This document shows, piece after piece, positions 34,269-44,850 of a stretch of DNA of 64,000 nt. The stretch spans positions 10,793 to 74,792 of the forward strand of contig SJOL01009548.1 in assembly GCA_004794785.1 (NCBI GenBank). Direction: 5' to 3'. Source of the DNA: Opisthorchis felineus (Eukaryota; Platyhelminthes; Trematoda; Opisthorchiida; Opisthorchiidae). The notes beneath the pieces are model-generated. The model ran no database searches, had not been told where the DNA came from, and saw nothing but the letters and a program-made list of their open reading frames with translations. The position numbers and the translations under genes were made by a program. Position 1 is the stretch's first letter, and each line of letters opens with the position of its first letter.

Positions 34269-35411
34269 ATGAAGGTTGCAGTTGCCTTGTTGGATGGAAG
34301 GAGTATTGAGAACGGAGAGGGAGACAAGGAATTGGAAACGTCCCAGAGTCACTTCGATAGGCTGAGTCTGAGTGAAGCTGGCATAATTTCCTGGAACGAC
34401 ACCGATTCTGATGTTGTGCTGCCCGTGATACCTCGCGTCTTGAAACGTAAGCTGATTGTCGAATGCCACGAGATAGTACACACAGGGTGCACGAAGACGT
34501 ACGACTTACTTCGGCAGAGGGCCTACTGGCCCGAGATGAGAAGTGAGGTGATGTCTTATGTGGTGCCCTGTAAGCGGCGCCAACTGATGAAAGGGGATAC
34601 GACAGGGGCAACCCGTCCCATGGAACCCATTCCTGTATCAGAAATCGGCGAGTTATGATCCGTTGACGTCATGGGCCCCTTTCCGGTGACAACCAGTGGA
34701 AATCAATATACCCTGGTGATGACAGAACACCTGTCGCGGTGGGTCGAGGCGGCAGCCTTGCCAAATCAACGGGCGACGACGATCAGTTTAGTGGTAATGC
34801 ATCACACCGTGGCCAACCATGGGGTGCCAAAAATGATCCTAACCGATCAGGGACCTTGCTTCGAGAGCGAAGAGTTTAGGGGTTGCTTGCAGAAGCTGGG
34901 TATCAAACGGCTAATGACGGCATCATACCACCCGCAAACAAATGGTCTAACCGAACGCAGTAACCGAACGATCAGAAAGTAGCTGGCGGCCAAAGGAGGT
35001 GATTGGGAAGTGAGCCTGCCGATGGTGTTGCTCGCTCATCGTGCTTCCATACAGCCAACCACAGGCAAGTCCCTGTTCATACTGATGTACGGTCGACATT
35101 CGCGCCTTCTAGTTGATCAAGAAATTAGGTTGTGGCCGGGAACACTTTTCTCCAGAGGAGCTAGCAGAGGAATGGAGGAAAGTTCGAGAAAACTTGACCG
35201 CCGTTCAGGAAAGGACTAGACAGGAAACGGCAAGTAGAAAGGCACGACCATTCCCCATAGGCGCGAAGGTCAACTGGAAGGATCATCAGAATCCTGGAAG
35301 GAGTAGACTGGGGTCGCGGAAGCTGGGCAGTCGATGGCAAGGTCCGTTTGTTATTATCGACCGCCGGGGGAACGTCTATACAATTCAAGACGATCGGGGA
35401 TCGAAAAGATG
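34269..35411 (+). pseudogene. gypsy integrase
   Basis: Zinc-binding part with CHEIVHTG and YDLLRQRAYWPEMR; the closing C-x-x-C reads CKRR. A TGA at 34656 ends this frame. The core (34671-34982) has VTTSGNQYTLVMTEHLSRWV, TDQGPCF and YHPQTNGLTER, the first Asp block being altered (the usual 'D-x-F-S-KW' reads TEHLSRW). TAG at 34980. The C-terminal part (35113-35411) has RPFPIGAKVNWKDHQNPG and SRWQGPFVI. Confidence 0.75.
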
Positions 35412-37697
35412 ATATGAATGCTCAAGTTGGACGACTAAGTCCGGAAGAAGTACAGTTAGGTGGTAGATCTGGAGTCGATGCGGAGCGTACGGATAATGGA
35501 GAGCGGCTTCTTCATTTGTGTGCAGATCATCGTCTGTTCCTGGCCAGTACGAACTTCCAACACAAACGCTCACACTGAGTTACTTGGAGGCTACCTAGCA
35601 CAAGACAGTCGTGGACTCGATTGGACCATATGGCTATCAGTTACCGATTCAGGGCCTCGGTTAAGGATTGTCGTTCCTTCTGGGGTACGCAACTTGACTC
35701 TGATCACGCCATCGTGCGGGCCCGCTTAGCATTTCGCTTTCCGCCAGCACTACGCGTGCCGAAAGAGAGCAGCTCCGTTCATCAACTTCGACAAGTTCCA
35801 GTAGCTGAAGAGTATCGAGCTGGTCTGGTTAGAAAGCTACTGGAAACGCTTAGTCATGTGGACGACGAAGATTGCTTAGAGAATGAATGGAGGCGAGTTA
35901 AAGAAGCAATGCTATCAGCTTTCAGAACTGTTTGTCCATCCTATCTGACTCGACTCAGTGAACACTGGATATCTTCGAGATCAGCAGCTCTTATCACCAC
36001 AAGAAAGGCCATACCACCAACTAGCGACTATGATGGCGCACGCAGATCCCTCAAACACTGGATAATCAGGAGTTTGAAGAATGACAGAGAGCGCTGGTGG
36101 ATTTCGAAGGCCCAGGAGATGGAGAAGGCTTTCGCTGCAGGCAACAGCCGCGCCTTGTTTCAACTGATTCGCTCAACGGGCCAAAAGAGGGCATTTGTCA
36201 GTGAGACAATATGCGAAAAAGACGGAACAGCAATTCACTCCCTCAATCGCTGTCTTGAGCGGTGGGCTGAGCACTTCCAAGAACAGTTCACCTGGTCTCT
36301 TTCAACACAGCCGGTGGGAGAACCAAGCGGGCCCGAATGGAACATTGACACCAGCCCACCATCAACAGCAGAAATCCAACGTGAGATATCAATCCTGAAG
36401 TGCGACAAAGCACCCGGCCCGGATGGTTTACACCCCGTGCTCTTCAAAGAAAGTGGCGAAGTCCTGGTGAACAGTCTGACAGTCGCTCTGGCCGGGGATG
36501 CATCGAACATATCTTTACCTTGAGACAACTTCTTGAACAGTGCCACTCCTTCAGACGTCCCACGTTGGTCGTTTTTATGGATTTGAAATCTGGTTTTGAT
36601 TCTGTCGATCGTCAGCAACTGTGGCAGTGTCTGCCCATCGAAGGTGTCGCTTCCAAATTTCTATACCTCATGAGGGCACTGTATGCGAACCCCTGTGGCC
36701 AAGTGTGTGTGTGGGTGTGTACGAGTATACGTGAAACTCTCGCCTGGGTTTACCACGTCCAGTGGTGTAAGACAAGCCTGTCCTCTTTCACCTTTCCTCT
36801 TCAACTTTGTTATTGATATGCTGCTTGAAATTTCTCTGCCTGCCTCTGAAACCTCGGGAGTCGAAATGCTCCCAGGACCTTCGCTCACATACATTGAGTA
36901 GGTGGGTGATATTGATCTCCTTGGTTCAGATCTTTCCCAAATGTAAACGATCTTAAATAAACTAAATAACTCTGCCGCATGGTTTGGCATGCGCTTCACA
37001 CCTGCAAAGTGTAAAGTGCTGCTACAAGATTGGGTTGGATCAAACCCAAACGTCATGCTTGCAGACGAGGCAATCGACGTGGTAGATAAATTTGTTTACC
37101 TGGGTAGCGGTATAAGTTCCGGTGGACTGGCTGGAGATGAGGTTATTTCTCGAATCGGAAAGGCCGGGGCAGCTTTTACCAACCTCCGACATGTATGGCA
37201 CCGACGTTTCGTCAGTTTGTCTGTCAAGGGCAGAGTTTACACTGTGGTGGTGCGATCCATACTGCTTTGTGGATCAGAAACGTAGCCCTTAAACGCAGTG
37301 GACATAGGGAAGATGTCAGTGCATCGGTGTCTCCGATGCATTGGTCAGGTCTGGTGGGAACATCGGATTAGCAATGCTGAGGTACGCCAGATGGTCCTGG
37401 GAAGGAGGTACTCTCCCGCGATAGATGAATTACTCACGCTTCATAGGTTACGCTGGTTAGGACATGTACTCCGCATGCCAGAAGACCGCCTGAGCTCTGT
37501 TCGCCCAGCCCTGTGCTGAGTGGAAGCGACCGAGAGGTGGACAGTGTATGACCTGGCAATGAAATGTGAAAACACCAACCAGTAAACTTAGTCGGGTCGG
37601 CAACTGCCTCCTCCCTGGATGGGGACCAATAGTTAATGACATTGGCAGAAATGTCCCACTTGCGCAGTCAGTGGCGTTCATGCATCAAAGCTATCGT
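35405..37697 (+). mobile_element. RTE-like retrotransposon, 5'-truncated
   Basis: Starts inside the nuclease (DMNAQVGRLSPEEVQLGGRS) directly after gypsy sequence. The ORF 35621-36523 carries SDHAIVRARLAFRFPP (the nuclease SDH box), the linker AAGNSRALFQLIRSTGQKR and CDKAPGPDGLHPVLFKE. A deletion of roughly 60 codons near 36510 removes the ISLVSVASKV block. RT then resumes in another frame with FTLRQLLEQCHSFRRPTLVV then FMDLKSGFDSV, the SGVRQACPLSPFLFN block, a stop followed by VGDIDLLG in place of YADD, and MRFTPAKCKVLLQDWVGSNP. Confidence 0.85.
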
Positions 37698-40360
37698 CCG
37701 CTGAAACGTTCCACTCCCCTAAACTCGATCTATGCTGTGTCTCCGAAACAGGCAGGCGTGATTATGCATCTCAAAATGTCGAGGACGAACTCAGGTCTTT
37801 CATATTTGTCACTTCGTTTGTCGGGTCATGCAGAAGCGATGACATGTGGAATATCTGGTGTGGGAGTTGCACTCAGCCCCAGATCTGATCGCGCCTTGCT
37901 GGATTGAATCGCAGTGAACAGTCGTCTTTGTGCCATCCGGTTATCCGACTCAATGAGGGTAAATACCTCGATATAAAAAACGTTTTTAGTGTCGTCTTAT
38001 GCCCCAACGGACTGCAGTTCTGATGCTGAGAAGGGTACTTTCTATCGAGAGTTATCCAGGCTAATTCATCAAGCAAGAAGCACTGACATTGTGATCCATG
38101 CGGGCAATATGAATGCCTAAGTCGGTCGTCTAAGCTCCTTGGAATCCTCTTTGGGCGGTCGATTCTGAGTCGATGCTCGTCGCACAGACAACGGAGAGCG
38201 ACTCCTCCAGTTGTGTGCTGATCACAAACTGTTTCTTGCCAGTACGAACTTTCAGCATAAACATTCGCTTCGCATTACGTGGAAGCTACCTGCCGCAAAT
38301 AAACCATGGGCCGAGTTGGATCGCGTGGCCATCAGCCACCGGTGGATGGCCCCATTTTAATACTGTCGTCCCTTCTGGGACACAGAACTTGATTCCGATG
38401 GTGCATACGTGCCTGTAGGTTCGCTTCCCTTCAGGCCCACGCAAGTCGCGAGAAGCATCGGAATCCATCGTCTTCGAAGAATTACCATAGTTCAGCAGTG
38501 TCGACCTGAGCCAGCTCAACAACTCTACGGTAAACCGATGCTGTACTGGTAGCCAGCACGTAAATCAAGCATGGGGAAATGTGAAAAGAGCTGTGCTAGC
38601 GGCGCTTAGTGCAGTCTGTCCGACTTCTCCGGTACAGTCAAGGGACTATTATATATCGTTGAGATCGCTATCCATGATTGATGCCATGAAGTTCGTACCA
38701 ACAGGCAACGCGTACGACGTCACACGCAGATCCCTCAAATGCCAAACAGTTGATAGCCTAAGGAAAGACCAAAAGCCCGACACGTCGGGTAATGGTTAAA
38801 GCTCTTGTTACTTGAAACACTCGTACCCTATACGTATTGATATACGTATTGATACGTTCGAATGGCCATAGGAAAGCAAGTCACAAAACCGCCGACTGGA
38901 GCGATGCGCGGAACACTTCGGAGAACAGTGTAGCTGGCCTCGTGCGGGGAATAGTTCATGTGGGCGAATGGCATCGCCCATCGTCCAAAGAAATAAGGTA
39001 TGAAATATCCGTAATGAAACGTAAGAATGAGCCAGCACCGGATGGTCTGTATTCACCCCCTCCTTTCAAAGAAGTCGGAGAATCCCTAGTGACCTATCTA
39101 ACAAAGCTCTTTGGTGCGATATGGAGTGAAGAATGTGCCTGCAGAATGGGGCATGTCGACAGTTATTCTTATCTTCAAAAATGGTACAAGGACGCTGTGG
39201 GAAACAACCATGTCATCAGCCTGGTATCTGTGGCATCGAAGGTGCTCCCTGGCTTTATCCTCCGGTGGACTGAACACAGAGACTGATCCGTCCTGCAACA
39301 GGATGCATCGATCACATTTTTACCCTCCGACAGATTCTGGAACAGTGATACTGTCTCCGTGCCCAACAATGGTTGCCTTCCTTGACTTGGAAGCTGTCTT
39401 TGACTCTGTGGGCCGTCAGGCATTATGACAGTGTCTATGGAGCAAAGGTGTTCCCCATTAATTCTTGACCCTCCTTAAGGCGGTGTATGCCAACTCCCGC
39501 GGATGTATGAAGTCTACGGGAATCTCTCACCTGATTTCACATCAAGTGGTATCAGACAGGGCTGTCCTGTTTCACCATCCCTCTTCAACGTCGTCATTGA
39601 TACGCTTATAGAGGACTCACTACCATTCTCTAAGGCCTGTGGGGCCTAATTGCTCCAGGGCAATTCTCTCACTGTTATTGAGTACGCAGACAACATAAGT
39701 CTTTTAGATCCTGACGCCGTCGTAATGCAAACAAATAATCTAAATAATTCTGCCTCACGGTTTGGCATGAGCTTCACACCTTCAAACTGTAAAGTGCTGC
39801 TGCAAGACTGGGTGGGCTCAAACCATAGCTCCATACTTGTGGGTGAGCCAGTTGAGGCAGCTGGGCAGCTGTATCAGCCCCGGTGGTCTCTCGAAAGATG
39901 CTATTTCCATCCGGATTGGGAAGGCCAGAGCAGCTTTTGTGAACTTGCATCACCTGTGGCGTGGGCGTGACATAAACTTATCCTTCAAGGGTCGAGATCA
40001 CAATGCTGCTGTGCGCTCCATATTATTATACGGGTCAGAAACGTGGTCGCTGCGCGCCGAGGGCGTCAAAAGACTTTCAATGTTTAACCACTGATGCCTT
40101 CGGAGAACTGCACGAGTCTGGTGGGAACACCGGATTAGTAATGTTCAATTTTTCGGCGGCTTTCGGAAGAAATAGTTCACCAATGAAAGATGAACTGATC
40201 ACACTAGGTAGGTTGCGCTGGCTTGGCCACGTGCTCCGTATGCCAGTCGACTGACTTCCTCGAAATGTTCTTTTTGCACAACCGCGCAAAGGGAGGAAAC
40301 GAGCATCTACAACCACTTTACGAGAAGTACGCGGTGCTTACAGCCGGTGATGATGATGAT
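37698..40360 (+). mobile_element. RTE-like retrotransposon, second tandem copy
   Basis: Follows the previous copy head-to-tail. It begins at the nuclease (VSPKQAGVIMHL, then APTDCSSDAEKGTFYREL after stops), passes the linker, PAEWGMSTVILIFKNGT, FLDLEAVFDSV, SGIRQGCPVSPSLFNVVIDT and the box EYADNISLL (YADD changed to YADN), then SFTPSNCKVLLQDWVGSN, LRWLGHVLRMPVD and a (gat)n 3' end near 40345-40360. Multiple stops and frame changes. Confidence 0.8.
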
Positions 40361-40369
40361 TGATGGCTC

Positions 40370-40558
40370 AGAAATTTCTACATGTACACTTTGCTCGTGC
40401 TCAACAACAGCGGCTAACAAAGTTGCCAGTCTTTTGATTTGTTTTCCTTAGTGGTTATCCGAGACTGCAACGGTCCCGATTTTGGAGATCGGTGCACAGC
40501 TGTTGTCTGGTGACTTCACGCACGACTTTGTAGGAGAATCATTGTTTCTATGGTTTTA
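40370..40558 (+). repeat. copy of the sequence after the MRGBP stop codon
   Basis: Aligns with 28785-28955. It lies directly after the (gat)n end of an RTE copy and before a second-subfamily RTE fragment. Confidence 0.6.
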
Positions 40559-40560
40559 GA

Positions 40561-40745
40561 ATTAAATTTAATTAATTAGGAAATGGGTATTTTGTTGTGC
40601 AGCCAGCACTTCTCGGAAAGTATTCAGCACCGTGGAATACGATGGCTCGGTCATCGCCTGCCGAAACACCGAGACGAGTGTTCCCTGTGTCTCCTTCAGA
40701 ATGGCGCAAACCACGAGGTGGGCAACGCTCATCCGTAGAGCTCTT
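40561..40745 (+). pseudogene. second RTE-like subfamily fragment
   Basis: Matches 26890-27060: shared gtattcagcaccgt and ttcagaatggcgcraaccac; encodes FPVSPSEWRKPRGGQR. Confidence 0.55.
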
Positions 40746-40776
40746 TCGGTGTGTAGCTGCCGTGAGAATCGAACGA

Positions 40777-40969
40777 TAAAAAGATAATCGTTCAGCTGTA
40801 ACACCCTTTCGGTGCCTAGCTGCGATGCCACCCGAAATAAGCACGAGGGCTGGGATACTGCCAGGTTGCCCAAGCCGAAACAGAGGAAGTCGAGATGCTG
40901 AGGTCGGATTCGAATCAGGTACCTTTTGGTGAGTAAATTCGAACAATAACCGCTGAGCCATCTCGCCAC
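40777..40969 (-). mobile_element. tRNA-derived SINE (family 2) with target-site duplication
   Basis: Flanked by the 9-bp direct repeat atcgaacga (40768-40776 and 40970-40978). On the minus strand a tRNA-like head (gagatggctcagcggtta) leads to a decayed B box (gattcgaatccga), the shared body, the hairpin accgaaagggt and the tail agctgaacgattatcttttt. Confidence 0.85.
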
Positions 40970-40978
40970 ATCGAACGA

Positions 40979-42179
40979 ATCACGAGAGATAACTTTCTTC
41001 CGGGTTCATAAAGCCTAGACAAGAGCAGTCGGAACTCTTGCGACCTTTCAGTCAGTAGTTTCCTCTGTAAAACGTTGAATTCTTAGTAAAAATGCCTTGA
41101 CTGCTAAACTTAGATTAGAAAACAGGTCCAGCTGTGAACAGTAATCGGTGATACCGCCTCAACTGGCAAGTGCAGTTTTAGATGAGACTAAAACAATACG
41201 AAAGCAAAGCAAATTGAAATAAAAAGAAATGATCGTGCAAAAGTGTGGTCTAAACAAACCTGAATTAGTTAAGTCAGGATGCTGGAACCACTCAACTCTC
41301 GCAACAATTTAATCGTCTATTAAAAAATAGATCATATTCTCCGACCTGCGGTTTTTGATGCCGATCTTCATTCACCAGATGCCATGGAACGATGGACTCC
41401 TTGGTTCCGTACCATCAAAGTTTAAATCAATAAAGCCTGAAAGCCCAAATAAAGTGGAAACTTTTGTACAACATATTGACCATACGGTCTACGACTTCAT
41501 TCAAGTCCGTACCGACTATGATTCTGCGACAACTTTCCTGGATGAACTTTCTCGTGTTCTTCCAAACCTTCAGGGACATTCAATACTGCACGTCCCACAG
41601 CGTGACTGCAGTTTCTGGACGCAAAGCGCGTACCGGAGGACTGGATAACATTGGTCTGCATATTCCAGTTCGACATGGTTCTAACTCGAAGAGTTCTGAG
41701 CATCGGAGTTGACGAGACGTTCACCAGTTGGCCCCATTACTCCATCATTGACAGAATTAAAAAAAATGGAGAGAGAGTGGACACCTTTGTCGGACACCAT
41801 TTCTTCTAGGCAAACTTTTGTGGAGTCCTCCACGCTCCCACAATTGACTGATGGACTGTACCGGACCTACGTCACAGCTGTCAAGTTCAGATGCCAGAGC
41901 TCATTCACCGCTGAAACGAGAAAATCTTTCTCAGGAACTTGACGCTTTCTATCCATTATCAGAGCTGGACATTCGCAACGCAATCGGCTCATGATGTAAC
42001 TTATTTCACCTGGCCATAGGATCGTCTCAGAAGTCTTGACCAGATGAACAAAGTAGAATCGGAACATAAGATCGGAATCTGCGCTATCGAACTATGAGTG
42101 ATGCTATATCCCGTCCAATTGCCAAGTAAACACACCGTGAATCAGCATCACCCATAACGTGTTCAACTACTTGGATTTT
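40979..42179. other. no recognisable gene
   Basis: Open frames at 41355-41648 and 41709-41942 have no recognisable domain or clear splice sites. The stretch lies between two SINEs and 450-1,600 bases upstream of OSGEP. Confidence 0.4.
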
Positions 42180-42245
42180 TCTGGGAATTCGCGGGTTGCA
42201 TGCGTCTGATGATTCGCAATAGGAAGAATGCAGCACTACGTGCTA
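42180..42245 (+). repeat. degenerate hammerhead repeat fragment
   Basis: ctgatga at 42206-42212 is followed by ttcgcaatagga and a gaat in place of gaaa, aligning with 27835-27900. Stem I no longer pairs well. It is directly followed by a family-2 SINE. Confidence 0.5.
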
Positions 42246-42446
42246 AACTATTCAGTTTAAGATGTCTCAGTGGTTAGAACGCGGATTTACTGACTGCAAG
42301 GTCCGTGGTTCGAACCCCACCTCTGCCTCTCGACTTCCTCTGTCTGGGCTTGGGCAACTTGGCAGTATCCCAGCCCTCCTGTTTCCTTCGGGTGGCATGG
42401 CAGATTGGCACCGAAGGGGTGTTTCAGCTGAACAGTTTTTTTTTAA
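42246..42446 (+). mobile_element. tRNA-derived SINE (family 2), near-complete
   Basis: Head with agtggttagaacgcgg and a perfect B box ggttcgaacccc, the family body (ctcgacttcctctgtctggg, cttccttcgggtggcatggc), a hairpin (caccgaaggggtg) and a T-rich tail. I could not see a clear target-site duplication. Its end is 178 bases before the OSGEP start codon. Confidence 0.8.
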
Positions 42447-42624
42447 CGCAGTGTACGTTGCCTTACCTGTAGTAGTAACTTTTGTTTTGGTGAAGAACCA
42501 TACGGTGCTCCGGAGTTGGCACTGCAGCAGATCCCAAACCAGCAGTTTCCTTTACGACCCGTTTATTTCTCCTCAGTGAAGGTCGTCCGGTCTTAAAGTT
42601 TGACTTGTACTTTTCAGAAACGCA

Positions 42625-44819
42625 ATGCCTGTCGTTCTGGGTATGGAGGGCAGTGCAAACAAGCTAGGCATCGGCGTTGTTCGTGATGGCGTGGTGTTGT
42701 CCAATCCCAGAGTCACCTACATCACTCCACCTGGTGAAGGTTTCCAACCAACTGAGACTGCTCGGCATCACCAGACTCACATCATCTCGCTTGTCTCGCG
42801 TGCCCTTCGAGAAGCGAACGTAGGACCTGAGGAGCTGGATGCGATTGCTTACACTAAGGTTGGTGTATTCGGATACGCGTTTTTTTTCGAGTACTGTAGT
42901 TTGTTCAGTGTGGTCATGATGTATAGCTTACTGTTCTTTTGGTTTGGCAGGGTCCTGGAATGGGAGCGCCTCTTCTGGTTGTCGCTGTGGTTGCTCGAAC
43001 CCTTTCACAGTTATGGAATAAACCGTTGATTGGAGTGAATCACTGCATAGCACACATTGAAATGGGCCGTCTAATAACTGGAGCCCACTCACCGGTCGTC
43101 CTTTACGTGAGTGGTGGAAACACTCAAGTGATCTCGTTCACCTCAGGTCGTTACCGTATTTTTGGTGAAACAATCGATATCGCCTTGGGAAATTGTCTGG
43201 ACAGGTTGGTCATCTCAATCGTTGACAAGAATTCTATGGACAACAATTCCTTCCCTTCCACCTCAGTCTGTCATCACCACCATAAGCTTTTTGGTCCAAT
43301 TACTATGTTACAAACACCACTGGGGTTCTTTGGTGTTCTCTCGATATGTATGACGACTTCCAAGTACACTTGTTTTGTTTTCTTTTGTGTTATTCTAGTT
43401 TCCATATTGTAAACGGTGTCCGCCGCAACATGAGGATACATGGCAACGAGTTGAGTATGTGTTGTTCCCTGATAATGAATTGGGTTAAATACAGTGAATT
43501 GTGAAGCAGCCTGTAGAACACTGTAGAATATTCATCATGGACGGATGACAGTAGTCTTGGCTATTTTTACTTCTGTCGTGTACTTCTGGCGCGTTGCATT
43601 CTGCAGATGGTGACATGAGGTACTCATTGTTTTCAATATTGCCGCTTTGCTTTTTGGTCTCAATCTCTTCGTAAGCAACACCTGTAATTCAAAGCCAATT
43701 TGTGTGTTCCCAAATGGTGTTTCTTTTAGGGGAATTAAATCGCATCGTCTCGTTACATTCTGACAGTTGTGGATCTTCCTGCTGCTGGGATTCACAAAAC
43801 GCGATGCCTCTCCGCCGTGTTCATTCTTGTGGCGAAAATTTTTTCATTAGGTTTGTGACTTAACGAGTAGGTCTATATACATTTGGAATGCCATTCACTT
43901 GAAGGCAAACTTTCTTTATTCTAACGACGCCCTGATATGTTGGTTTTTTCCGTAGTGGTTCCTCTAACGGTCCCGCTTTTATTCCAGGTTTGCACGGATT
44001 GTCAACTTGTCCAATGACCCCAGTCCTGGTCACAACGTGGAGATGCTGGCTCGCAAGGGCAGCAAGTATTTCGAACTCCCGTACTCAGTGAAAGGAATGG
44101 ACGTATCGTTTGCTGGTCTGTTGTCCTATCTGGAACAACGTAGTTGTGACCTACTCCAGTCGGGCGAATACACAGTGGAGGACTTGTGCTTCAGTCTACA
44201 GGAAACGGTTTTTGCAATGGTTGTGGAAATCACGGAACGAGCAATGGCACATTGTGGCACTAAAGTACGCTGGTTTTCCGTTCCATTGCATAATTGGAAG
44301 CTTAATTAGGACCCGAATATCCCAGTTCACTTGTTCTAGACGAATGGATGAGTTTGATAGACGTCCTAATCTTACTTGTTCACTTTCCTCAACTTTATTT
44401 TGACCGGAATACCTTTTCCCGGGTAGCATGCAGCAGATTCTGCTGCAGAACATGGTGACGTGCATTTAGGATAACAGGTACTCGCCGTGTTCAGCCTTTT
44501 GCCTACTTAAAAGTAGTTTGATTTCAAATGGCCATTCTGGGTTGTGTAATCTACTCGCCTTTGTCCTTCCCGCCTGTTTTAGGAGGTTCTTATCGTTGGT
44601 GGTGTTGGTTGTAATGGTCGTTTGCAGGAGATGATGAATAAGATGGCTGAGGAACGCGGAGCTACGTTGTTTGCTACGGATGAACGCTTCTGCGTTGACA
44701 ATGGCGCGATGATTGCTCACACTGGGTGCCTGATGTACGCTGCGGGGCTCAGAACTCCACTGCACGAGTCTACAGTGACTCAACGTTACCGCACGGATGA
44801 CGTTGAGGTCATTTGGTGA
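42625..44819 (+). CDS. OSGEP: tRNA N6-adenosine threonylcarbamoyltransferase (KEOPS subunit Kae1)
   Basis: Four exons join in phase to 333 residues (human protein 335): 42625-42858, 42951-43204, 43988-44264 and 44583-44819, all with GT-AG introns (92, 783 and 318 bp). It transfers threonylcarbamoyl to A37 of ANN-decoding tRNAs as the catalytic subunit of KEOPS. Metal ligands are all present at the human numbering: H109 and H113 ([11 protein letters not shown]) and D294 (ERFCVDNGA). Nucleotide-binding blocks are also intact: GPGMGAP (79-85), [23 protein letters not shown] and VGGVGCN (260-266). The start is the only ATG before the conserved MPVVLG. No mitochondrial presequence, so this is the cytosolic/nuclear Kae1 rather than the OSGEPL1 type. 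A SINE and a hammerhead fragment lie just upstream. Confidence 0.95.
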
Positions 44820-44844
44820 CCACCTACTGTACAGTTTTTCGGAT

Positions 44845-44850
44845 AATAAA
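44845..44850 (+). promoter_or_regulatory. polyadenylation signal of OSGEP
   Basis: AATAAA begins 26 bases after the OSGEP stop codon, giving a very short 3' UTR. Confidence 0.6.

Larger units (their letters stand above)
32590..35411 (+). mobile_element. rearranged Ty3/gypsy retrotransposon lacking RT
   Basis: Possible 5' LTR end at about 32882 (aataaa at 32845-32850, end ttaca), followed by a primer-binding-like tttggtgccgtgacc at 32883. Then gag-protease (33017-34051), an inverted piece of integrase (33890-34240), zinc-binding and core integrase (34269-35220) and the C-terminal integrase tail (35113-35411). RT and RNase H are absent. It ends where RTE sequence begins (about 35408-35412); no 3' LTR was found. 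Confidence 0.75.

Noticed and set aside
34016..34327. Separate minus-strand integrase gene
   Set aside because: It is the inverted duplicate of the plus-strand integrase, with the same stop codon, not an independent gene.
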